Origin: JADFRG01 sp046759305
GTDB taxonomy: Bacteria > Chloroflexota > Anaerolineae > Anaerolineales > E44-bin32
Direction of reading: 5' to 3'
Assembly: GCA_046759305.1 (NCBI GenBank)
Contig: JBHIBY010000101.1
Coordinates: 1-7,875, forward strand
Length of the DNA: 7,875 nt
Shown: positions 1 through 6,656 of the stretch, one piece after another
Layout: the number at the start of each line of letters is the position of its first letter
Position numbering within the stretch: the first letter of the stretch is position 1
Program-made: the position numbers and the translations under genes
The notes under the pieces: generated by a model
The model's database searches: none
What the model was told of the DNA's origin: nothing
Seen by the model: only the letters and a program-made list of their open reading frames with translations

Positions 1-1436
1 ACGGTCGCGGACACCTGCTGATCAAAATCCTGGCGAGCTACCTGTGTTGAGACGTCGAACGCGATCGGCATAGCGAAAGCCGGCCGACCGCTTATCACAT
101 AGACCAGCTCTGGATTATTGGAGATCAGCACGCGATCAGCGCGGAGTTCAGACAGCGCGCTCGCCAACTCAGGATTGTTCTCGGCCAGAGTCACGTAGCC
201 ACGATCTAGCCCATCTCTGGCGAATAGCGGCGTAGTCTCCAACACATGGAGCCCAATCAAGAAAAGCCCAACGATCGGAATTGCCACCCGAAATGGTGAT
301 CGAGGTGCACTCGCCGCCCACCACTTCCAATAGCTAACGATCGTCAACATGATCATTGCTACAGATACCGGCGCGAGATATCGTTCGACATCGCCAGGCT
401 TAGCTGACGCGTCCAACCAAAACGAGTTCACGGCGAGGGCTAGAACATAGCTGGGCAGATAGAGAATAAGCAGCCATTCTAGTTTGCCTATTAGCCTTTG
501 AGAGCCTTTTGTGCGGACATCACGAATCATCAAGACCACGGGAGCCGCTAAGCCGATCGCCGCCGCAGCCAGGACCCGGAACCGCCAAGGAATAATCGCC
601 CGCGCAAATACCCATTCAACCGCGACCGCAATATATCGATCCACGAGCTCACGACGAATGGGGTGAAAGGAAATCTCGCGGTTGGCAGCTACACCAGAGA
701 TCGCAATATTCCTGACGAACCACAGTCCGATCAGGGCAGAGGAAATCAACCCGAATAGGACCGCGTGGCTCAGCCTCTGCCGGCTCTCGGCATCGCCAAA
801 AATGAGGATCGCTAAGCCACCCGTAAGCAAGAGACTTATTCCAACATAGCGAGTTAGCGTCGCTAGCGCGACCGCAACCGCGGCCACAAGCAGGCTTCTC
901 AGATCTCCCGCCTCTAGATAGTGATGCAGTCCGGCCAATGCCACCAGAGAGAAGAAGATGTAGACCGGTTCGCTCATGATCCAGGCATGCAATCCGACCA
1001 ATGGCGCGGCTATCGCAAGCGCAACGGGAGTCAGCAGCGCGGGGAACACTTTCCGGTTTCCACGAAAGACCAGGTAACTCGTCAGCCAGAGGTTTGCTCC
1101 AAACAGAACTGCATTGAGCCATCGAGCAGCGGAGCTAACTTCGAGGCCGAACATGCCTACGGCAGCGATCATCACCGAAAAGAGAGGTGGAAAGTGAGTG
1201 ATCGGGCGGGTAGTTCCATCTCCCGTAGTCCGGGAATAGCCGTTGCCCTCCAGGATGTTTTCAGCGCCCATTAGGTAGTGAACCGAATCACCCGATGCGC
1301 CGGCGCCCGTTTGTGTGATATACAGCGCGGTCAACACCGCCATTGCTGCAATGATCAAGCTGCCCGCGAGCCATCGATCGCGTGATGAACCCGCTTGGAG
1401 CGTTCCTCCGCGGACTTCCACCGCTGCATCAGCCAT
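1..1436 (-). CDS. GT-C family membrane glycosyltransferase (ArnT/GT39-like), 3' end cut by window
   Basis: The reading frame starts at ATG 1436-1434 and stays open for 478 codons to the left edge, so the C-terminus is missing. I translated it by hand. It is strongly hydrophobic, with about ten or eleven likely membrane segments (roughly residues 23-41, 84-97, 107-125, 131-150, 155-171, 180-213, 225-247, 286-305, 318-340, 355-374, 383-400). The first external loop holds GDSVHYL with Asp50, followed by a G-x-G-Y stretch and HFPPLF (81-86). This is the layout of polyprenyl-phosphate-sugar-dependent GT-C enzymes, where a loop-1 Asp is catalytic. TRYVG (195-199) and ERYLAP (351-356) also fit the family. 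A soluble domain begins near residue 405. By family, it would move a sugar from a lipid carrier onto lipid, protein or glycan outside the cytoplasmic membrane; the substrate is unknown. It overlaps the upstream oxidoreductase gene by 8 bases and has a good ribosome binding site, so it is probably translationally coupled. Confidence 0.8.
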   Translation of the reverse strand, partial: MADAAVEVRGGTLQAGSSRDRWLAGSLIIAAMAVLTALYITQTGAGASGDSVHYLMGAENILEGNGYSRTTGDGTTRPITHFPPLFSVMIAAVGMFGLEVSSAARWLNAVLFGANLWLTSYLVFRGNRKVFPALLTPVALAIAAPLVGLHAWIMSEPVYIFFSLVALAGLHHYLEAGDLRSLLVAAVAVALATLTRYVGISLLLTGGLAILIFGDAESRQRLSHAVLFGLISSALIGLWFVRNIAISGVAANREISFHPIRRELVDRYIAVAVEWVFARAIIPWRFRVLAAAAIGLAAPVVLMIRDVRTKGSQRLIGKLEWLLILYLPSYVLALAVNSFWLDASAKPGDVERYLAPVSVAMIMLTIVSYWKWWAASAPRSPFRVAIPIVGLFLIGLHVLETTPLFARDGLDRGYVTLAENNPELASALSELRADRVLISNNPELVYVISGRPAFAMPIAFDVSTQVARQDFDQQVSAT

Positions 1437-2424
1437 AGCGAACTCCCGCTGAATCCAGCGCACCCTGGTTATCCCTGGCAGCGAGGGCGATCCGTAACGC
1501 CGCTATACCATCCTCCAGAGTACAGACGGGCGTTGCCTCACCATTCGAGACCGCGATCAGGTGCTCGATCTCCGCCATGAAAAGGTCATTGCGCTCGAAA
1601 TCCTGAGAGGGCTCGCTGCGCTCCCAATCTCCACCAGCCTCGCAATATGCTATGTCCGATCGAGCGGCCTCCCAGCGGATAGATCCGGAGGTACAGATCA
1701 ATTCCATCCGGTGCACCGGTGGCCTGCGCAAGTAGTCGAGGTGGACACTGCCAAGCGACCCGGCAATGAAGCTGAGCAGGACTTCAGCAACATCTTCGAC
1801 GTCGCTTTCCAATTTGCCACTTGCTGCAGCCTCCCCCGTAACGCGGTCAATTCCGCCAAGCAGCCATCTCAGGTAATCAAACGGATGGCTGAGCGTCAAT
1901 AACACTCCACCCCCCAGCTCGCGGCGAGCACTGTATGACTCACGATAGTCCTCCCAGGGATGCCAGTCTGGGAGGTATTCCCCCCACTCCACCCGCACTG
2001 AGACCGGTTCACCCAAGCTGCCGTCGTCGAGCATACGCTTGACTCTCTGGAGTCCGGGATGGAAGCGGAATTGATAGCCCACCAGCACCTGCACCCCAGC
2101 CTCGTCAACGGCTCTGCGTAACTCATCAATCCGCCCAATGTCGGCCGCGAGCGGCTTTTCAATCATCAGATCGCATCCAGCCTGAGCCGCAGGGATTGCG
2201 ACTTTCAAATGCAGCGCAGATGGATTGGAAATAATGGCGACGTCTGGCTGGTATCGAGAAAGCGCCGTCTCTAAGTCGCGCTCGACAGGAAAATCCTCGA
2301 TCTCTTCGTTTCCAACCGTGCCGCGCCCTGTCCGATAAAACACAATGTCATCTTTCCCGAGGGCGCGTAGATTCCGAAAATGCCGTCGACCAATTGACCC
2401 CCAACCACAGATCAGAAATCGCAT
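1429..2424 (-). CDS. Gfo/Idh/MocA family NAD(P)-dependent sugar oxidoreductase
   Basis: The 331-residue protein has the family's usual length and two-domain order. The N-terminal Rossmann domain opens with GWGSIGRRH (7-15), giving the G-x-G-x-x-G dinucleotide loop. It includes ISNPSALH (65-72) and the hallmark EKP at 89-91, whose Lys90 is the conserved catalytic/cofactor residue. The C-terminal domain carries LGGGVLLTLSHPFDYL (170-185), with His180 and Asp183 in the positions of the family's substrate-binding H-x-x-D. By family, it would oxidise or reduce a hydroxyl or keto group of a free or nucleotide-linked sugar in the cytoplasm. In this locus the likely role is making a modified sugar precursor, possibly together with the adjacent methyltransferase. 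ATG 2424 lies one base after the methyltransferase stop (TGA-G-ATG) with no clear Shine-Dalgarno, so translation is probably coupled. The exact reaction cannot be assigned; family membership is firm. Confidence 0.92.
   Translation of the reverse strand: MRFLICGWGSIGRRHFRNLRALGKDDIVFYRTGRGTVGNEEIEDFPVERDLETALSRYQPDVAIISNPSALHLKVAIPAAQAGCDLMIEKPLAADIGRIDELRRAVDEAGVQVLVGYQFRFHPGLQRVKRMLDDGSLGEPVSVRVEWGEYLPDWHPWEDYRESYSARRELGGGVLLTLSHPFDYLRWLLGGIDRVTGEAAASGKLESDVEDVAEVLLSFIAGSLGSVHLDYLRRPPVHRMELICTSGSIRWEAARSDIAYCEAGGDWERSEPSQDFERNDLFMAEIEHLIAVSNGEATPVCTLEDGIAALRIALAARDNQGALDSAGVRYG
1443..1447 (-). promoter_or_regulatory. Ribosome binding site for the GT-C gene
   Basis: GGGAG on the minus strand lies 6 bases before ATG 1436. 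It sits inside the last codons of the oxidoreductase gene. It supports the chosen start and coupled translation of the two genes. Confidence 0.6.
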
Positions 2425-2425
2425 C

Positions 2426-3328
2426 TCAGTCCATCTCGGGCAGGGGCTTCCAAATGAATCCAGGTAGCAACTCTGTCAGTCTTCGTCTGCGCATGTTCCC
2501 CAGTTTTCGTCTCAATCGAACCCCGCGGCTCACACTTCGGATGTCGTTCTGCGTAGCAAGCTCTTTGCCTGCTCGGGCCAGGACCAGAAGATAAAGTGAC
2601 AGTAGTCGTGATCTCGGCTCACTGTGAGCGATCATTCGCACAATGTCGAATCCAGCCTGTCGAAGGACCTCATGAAGGGTCGCACGCGAGAACGCTACCG
2701 TGTGGCTGAGCTCAAGCGATTGATGCCCATACAAATTTGGAACCTCGATTAGCAAATGACCTTCTGGCTCAAGCCATTTTTCACGCAACCGTTCCAAATA
2801 CTGCACCGGTTTTGGAAGGTGTTCGAGCACATGTGCCAGGCTGATGAGATCGAAGCTCCGACCTTCGAGATCTTCTAGTCGAGGAGTCGTTGTGATCCCC
2901 CGCCCCTCAGAGTATTCGCGGTACGCGTCCCCGGGCTCCACTCCGACCACCTCAGCGTTCCACTCAGCATGGGACTGCGCGAGCAGAGCACCGGAGGAGC
3001 TTCCAATATCCAAATGCGTTCCGACCTCGCGCAAATACTTCTTCGCAAATCGTATGATGTGGCGAGCTCGTCCACTTTGAACCCGGAGGTCCTTATCGGT
3101 CGGCGATTCACTTCCTTGTACCAACGCTCTGTAGCTCCCGGAGTAGTATTGCTTGCGCCCTTCCGCGCTCATCTGACTTGACTGAAATACCAAACCGCAT
3201 CGTTTACAAAGCGCGAATTCAAGGATTAGTTCGTTCTCGTGAACCATTTCAAATGGAGCATGCATCTCCGGATTCGAACTGCAGAGGGGGCATTTCTCGA
3301 CTCGGTCAAGTTCGATAGCTTGGCTCAT
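2426..3328 (-). CDS. Class I SAM-dependent methyltransferase with N-terminal zinc-binding cysteines
   Basis: The 300-residue protein begins with two paired-cysteine motifs, CPLC (13-16) and CKRC (41-44). This treble-clef-like zinc site is common at the N-terminus of sugar and small-molecule methyltransferases. The Rossmann core follows: motif I HLDIGSSSGALL (105-116), an acidic residue after strand 2 in VVGVEP (127-132), HVLEHL (166-171) and HLLIEVPN (191-198). These match the methyltransferase-23 type often found in polysaccharide loci. The protein is shorter than sugar C-methyltransferases of the TylCIII/EvaC kind (about 400 residues), which carry an extra C-terminal domain. An O-, N- or C-methyl transfer is therefore all possible. 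The C-terminus (about 264-294) is very basic and includes a run of four arginines, which may bind membrane. ATG 3328 overlaps the preceding stop as ATGA, with no good Shine-Dalgarno, which points to coupled translation. Confidence 0.88.
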   Translation of the reverse strand: MSQAIELDRVEKCPLCSSNPEMHAPFEMVHENELILEFALCKRCGLVFQSSQMSAEGRKQYYSGSYRALVQGSESPTDKDLRVQSGRARHIIRFAKKYLREVGTHLDIGSSSGALLAQSHAEWNAEVVGVEPGDAYREYSEGRGITTTPRLEDLEGRSFDLISLAHVLEHLPKPVQYLERLREKWLEPEGHLLIEVPNLYGHQSLELSHTVAFSRATLHEVLRQAGFDIVRMIAHSEPRSRLLSLYLLVLARAGKELATQNDIRSVSRGVRLRRKLGNMRRRRLTELLPGFIWKPLPEMD

Positions 3329-4752
3329 ACTAAGCTGAGTACAAACTCCGCAGTGCGGCGAGCAGCCTGACCATCAGTGTAGGTAACTTCCCGCTCTATA
3401 AACTGCTCGCGTGCTTCCGCATTTTCTGCCGGGTGATCCAGCGCTCGATTGATCGCTGCCGCGAGGCCATCTGCCGTATCCACAACCTCGCCCGCTCCGG
3501 CTTCCCGAAACCGCTCATGCGTCGGCCAATTTCCGATCTCACTTAAAGGCAGCGAGTACTTGCGCGGCCGATCCCATCCTTTATCTGCATCGATACAGAC
3601 GCTGACGATTGGCCGATCATGAATTGCGGCTTCTACCACCATGGTCGAATACACCGTCAGAAATACATCGGCGTACGCCATCATGGATGCCTTCTCAGGC
3701 ATGTCTTCGCCAGAATAGTGCCCAAACTCACCTCCTAGTGGGATGGGTTCCACAACGTGAACGTGGTCGTGGCCACTGGCGAGCGCCTGGATTTCATTCA
3801 GCTCCCGCGCGAACAGCGGGTTGTCAAGAAAATGATTGGGATGCAGCCGTATCAACAGCTGAGTGGAGGAGCTGAGCTTCCCGTTGCCCACCAGCTTTAC
3901 CAGGGGCTGCAGATTTTGCATGCTTGGCGAGAAACTTACGAAGCTGCAAGCGTACGCAAGCAGCTTGCGCTCCGGATCGAGCCCATGCTGATGAAAGTAT
4001 TGCTCACGGGGCAGCAGCCATTGTCTTCTGAAGTAGCCGTCATATGCCGGGATCCCCCCGATATTCACGCTCGTGACCGGCCAGTCTGAACCATCGACTA
4101 ATTCCTTGCGCTGTATCTTCGACCAGCAGTTGATCGAGCCCTTCGGCGCACCCGCAAGCCCATAGCTGCTCGGGTTATCCCAGCCCACAGTCATGGCGGC
4201 AGTTGGTACGCCCGCCGCGGCAGCCTCACGCAAGAGATATCGATCGAGCCTCCAGCCCGGCGTGGCAGCGATGACCAAACGTGGTCGATATTGCCGAAAC
4301 ATGTCGGAGTAGATGCTCGAGGTAAATCGGTTTTGAGCTTTCTCGACCACTTGCCTTGCCCGCTTCGAATTGCGCATCGCTTTCACCATTGCACGCGCAA
4401 TGGGCATCAACGCGCGACGGCGATTGGGCTGCTCGACGGCGGTCTGGTCGACATAGCTATCTAAGGCGGCGGTATTGATCTTCTTGGAACTTCCCGCACG
4501 GCGAAGATAGGCCAGCCACCATTGCAGCTCGGCATTATTCGCCTCAAACTCCCTGGCTTGATCCAACCGAAGACCGCGGACCGTCATACCCACCTTGCCA
4601 TAACGCTGCTCCACTTCCCTGACAAGCCCGTCTGCGGTGAGCAGAACGACATGGACGCCTGCGTTGATAAGGGAGTCCACAAAATCGCTCTGCAGGAAAT
4701 AGATGGTTGCCAGGCCATGATCGGCTGAGATGACGACGGTTCGGTCGCTCAA
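3325..4752 (-). CDS. GT-B-like surface-polysaccharide transferase, CDP-glycerol glycerophosphotransferase-like (family uncertain)
   Basis: The 475-residue protein has no membrane segment. The N-terminus (TVVISADHGLATIYFL, 5-20) looks like the first strand and helix of a GT-B Rossmann domain. The second half begins near WDNPSSYGLAGAPKG (191-205) and a strand at VNIGGIPAYDGYF (229-241). It contains RLHPN (302-306) and the motif SMMAYADVFLTVYSTMVVEAAIHDRPIVS (356-384). That pattern resembles the 'ADVLITDYSS...E' nucleotide-binding segment of CDP-glycerol glycerophosphotransferases and related capsule or 2-epimerase-like proteins, with Tyr368, Ser369 and Glu374 in the expected places. The usual Asp before Tyr is Val367 here. 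Residues 86-145 are basic, helical and not assignable. The likely role is sugar or polyol-phosphate transfer in surface glycan assembly; donor and acceptor are unknown. The start is TTG, 17 bases after the upstream stop, with no Shine-Dalgarno. No other start would keep the first strand. Confidence 0.6.
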   Translation of the reverse strand: MSDRTVVISADHGLATIYFLQSDFVDSLINAGVHVVLLTADGLVREVEQRYGKVGMTVRGLRLDQAREFEANNAELQWWLAYLRRAGSSKKINTAALDSYVDQTAVEQPNRRRALMPIARAMVKAMRNSKRARQVVEKAQNRFTSSIYSDMFRQYRPRLVIAATPGWRLDRYLLREAAAAGVPTAAMTVGWDNPSSYGLAGAPKGSINCWSKIQRKELVDGSDWPVTSVNIGGIPAYDGYFRRQWLLPREQYFHQHGLDPERKLLAYACSFVSFSPSMQNLQPLVKLVGNGKLSSSTQLLIRLHPNHFLDNPLFARELNEIQALASGHDHVHVVEPIPLGGEFGHYSGEDMPEKASMMAYADVFLTVYSTMVVEAAIHDRPIVSVCIDADKGWDRPRKYSLPLSEIGNWPTHERFREAGAGEVVDTADGLAAAINRALDHPAENAEAREQFIEREVTYTDGQAARRTAEFVLSLV

Positions 4753-4769
4753 GTGAGGAGGTCCATAAT

Positions 4770-5726
4770 CTACTGTGTGTAATACCAGCGAAAGATTCGG
4801 TTATGCACGGCGAGCAGACCCCATCGTATCGGCCGAAGGCCAAGCACCCATTTCTTGATACCGCTCGATGTAGCGGTACCTGCCTCTTGTCGCTCTTGAT
4901 CTGTCACGATCGGTGTATTGCTCATGTTCATGACCATCGGTTCTTCTGTCATCAGTCGAAGGTATCCCGCATCGTTCAACCGCCGGTCGAATTCGATAAC
5001 CTGACCCATCGGCCTATCCATATCGAATGGAAGGAACTCGCCGGCCACCGACTTGTGAGTGACGAACTGGAAGTGCGAGGCTCCGACGATGGCTGATATG
5101 CCATTTCGAAGTATTCGAACATCTTCCGTGCTGTCATAACGATCGCGGATCTCCTCCTCAGACTGCCCCAGGCTGCGATCGAAGTCCAAGAAATCTTGCC
5201 AGGAGACGAACTGCCCCCGCTCAAGGTTTGCATCGCCAGCCTGCTCTGCCCAGTCTACGGTCGCCGAATAAAGCTCAGGCGCCGTGCGGAATGGGCGAGC
5301 GGTTACCATCCCAACTCGGGGGAACCCCTCGAGCAGAGCAATTGATTTGGAAAGCCAGCCTGGATAAAACAGCGCATCGCTGTCTGAATAAGCAATGATT
5401 TCGCCGGGTGCGGCAGAGAAGATGATGTTCCAGGCGCCTCCCTTGCCCAAATTGCGGTCGGAAAGAACCAGCATCTGGATATTTCCCGCGTCCCTCTGCT
5501 CCTCGAGAAATTGAATCGTCTCCGGTCCGCTTCCGTTATCAAAGACCATGAGGTCAAAGGGCTCGTCAGCGGTATCTCGAATGCTTTGGAGGCTCTTCTT
5601 GAGGACCTGTAGGCTTTGTGCGAAATAGCCACTCAGAAATGGGATGTACGAGAGAACGGCAACGGTCACCCGCTGCGGCTTGGCGACGGACTCAACGAAC
5701 TTTGCTGGATTTTGGCCTTCTCTCAT
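4770..5726 (-). CDS. Family 2 (GT-A fold) glycosyltransferase
   Basis: From ATG 5726 the protein is 318 residues. VTVAVLSYIPFL (20-31) is the first strand of a GT2 domain. FDNGS (62-66) matches the family's nucleotide-binding DxxS region, and NLGKGGAWN (92-100) fits the N-x-G-x-x-x-A-x-N motif that precedes the DXD strand. AYSDSDALFYPGWL (112-125) supplies the DXD-type Ser-Asp-Ser-Asp metal site. The acceptor side includes an Asp/Glu-rich stretch (about 175-205) and ISAIVGASHFQFVTHK (210-225). The protein ends in a basic, Trp/Tyr-rich tail (about 291-318) that may sit on the membrane surface. It is likely to transfer a sugar from an NDP donor during glycan assembly in the cytoplasm; the sugar is unknown. 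ATG 5726 overlaps the upstream stop as ATGA, the reason I prefer it. An in-frame ATG at 5768 (332 residues) with GGGG 7 bases upstream is the alternative. Confidence 0.88.
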   Translation of the reverse strand: MREGQNPAKFVESVAKPQRVTVAVLSYIPFLSGYFAQSLQVLKKSLQSIRDTADEPFDLMVFDNGSGPETIQFLEEQRDAGNIQMLVLSDRNLGKGGAWNIIFSAAPGEIIAYSDSDALFYPGWLSKSIALLEGFPRVGMVTARPFRTAPELYSATVDWAEQAGDANLERGQFVSWQDFLDFDRSLGQSEEEIRDRYDSTEDVRILRNGISAIVGASHFQFVTHKSVAGEFLPFDMDRPMGQVIEFDRRLNDAGYLRLMTEEPMVMNMSNTPIVTDQERQEAGTATSSGIKKWVLGLRPIRWGLLAVHNRIFRWYYTQ

Positions 5727-6655
5727 AGCCGATCGCTCTCGCCGGTACGAAGTTTGCTCCCTCTCCATCGTATGGCCCCGCGCGCACGTCGGAATGTCCT
5801 CAGAGGATGAAGCACGGCATAGGTCAAGGCCCCTGCCGCCGTAGGTCCCAAGCGAGCCAGGATCCCCGCCTCTACTGCCCTTCCCCAGCTTGTCCCGCGC
5901 GGGCGCAGTTGACTATCTCTAAACTCCCAGGTGGCATCTCGTAAAGTAAATATGGTGTGCGGCCCACCAGCGAGTTCCAGATTCCTGTGACTTTCCGGGA
6001 GGCGATAGTGGGGCTGGCTGCCAGGAAGATGGCGATAATCATGTTCTTGATGAATGGCTGTCACCGAACCCGTTGCGTCAACGACTGGAACCTTTAGCTG
6101 ACGCGCCTCAAAGATCATCCAGTTGTCCCATCCCGCTCGTCCAACGGCAAAGGGTGGCATTTGGAGGTATTGGGAAGCGTCAAAGGCGAAGTAATCACTC
6201 CCCGCAGGAGGGTGCAATGAACCCCGGCTCTGTAACTTGCTCGCCAGCCCGTCTCGCCATCCGTTTGTGAAGTCGATTGGCTCCCGGACCGATAGGTCCC
6301 AGCGCTGGCCGACGATCAAGAATCGCTCAAACTCGACTCGGACCGCATCGATAGCATCGAGCAGGTCCGGAAAAAGAATGATGTCCGTATTGACGAAGCA
6401 AAGATCCGAAAAGGTGCTCGCTTGGCGCGCTTTCTCAAACATCGAATTCACCAGCGGCGTTCCCCATTCATTGGTCCGCAGACCACCTAGGTGTCGGACA
6501 CCGAGCCTGGCGCTCGCTTCGCTGATTCCACTGTCGTCACCCAGTAACAGGACCTCGGCCTCCGGGTGCAGTCGAGTCCACGACTCGATAGCATTTTCCT
6601 GGATGAGACCGATTTCGCCCTCAAATGGCTTAGGTGCAGAAAAGATCGTCAGCAA
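5723..6655 (-). CDS. Conserved GT-A-like putative nucleotide-sugar transferase of a poorly characterised family
   Basis: From TTG 6655 the protein is 310 residues. It begins LLTIFSAPKPFEG, the form I recall for a widespread bacterial family in glycan loci. Other recognisable blocks are AIESWTRLHP (22-31), NEWGTPLVNSMF (62-73), CFVNTDIILF (86-95, with Asn89-Thr90-Asp91 in the place of a DXD metal motif), VGQRWDL (115-121), SDYFAF (153-158), GRAGWDNWMI (172-181), IHQEHDY (201-207) and LAGGPHTIFTLRDAT (228-242). The fold looks like GT-A, but no activity is established to my knowledge. The C-terminus (from about 286) is rich in Arg and Trp and could touch the membrane. AGGGG 6 bases before TTG 6655 supports this start; it lies one base after the sulfotransferase stop. 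An in-frame ATG at 6706 would add 17 residues encoded over the sulfotransferase gene and lacks a Shine-Dalgarno. Confidence 0.75.
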   Translation of the reverse strand: MLTIFSAPKPFEGEIGLIQENAIESWTRLHPEAEVLLLGDDSGISEASARLGVRHLGGLRTNEWGTPLVNSMFEKARQASTFSDLCFVNTDIILFPDLLDAIDAVRVEFERFLIVGQRWDLSVREPIDFTNGWRDGLASKLQSRGSLHPPAGSDYFAFDASQYLQMPPFAVGRAGWDNWMIFEARQLKVPVVDATGSVTAIHQEHDYRHLPGSQPHYRLPESHRNLELAGGPHTIFTLRDATWEFRDSQLRPRGTSWGRAVEAGILARLGPTAAGALTYAVLHPLRTFRRARGAIRWRGSKLRTGESDRL

Positions 6656-6656
6656 G

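Noticed and set aside
649..1122. A 157-codon minus-strand frame
   Set aside because: It is in a different frame from the GT-C gene covering the same bases. The GT-C frame is open for 478 codons with membrane segments and family motifs, while this one is Cys/Arg/Ser-rich and has no coherent hydrophobic pattern.
1561..1902. A 113-codon plus-strand frame opposite the oxidoreductase gene
   Set aside because: It is antisense to a clear Gfo/Idh/MocA coding region and shows no motifs of its own.
5303..5632. A 109-codon minus-strand frame inside the GT2 gene
   Set aside because: It is offset from the GT2 frame that carries the NGS, GKGGAWN and SDSD motifs, and its own product is Ser/Arg-rich without motifs.
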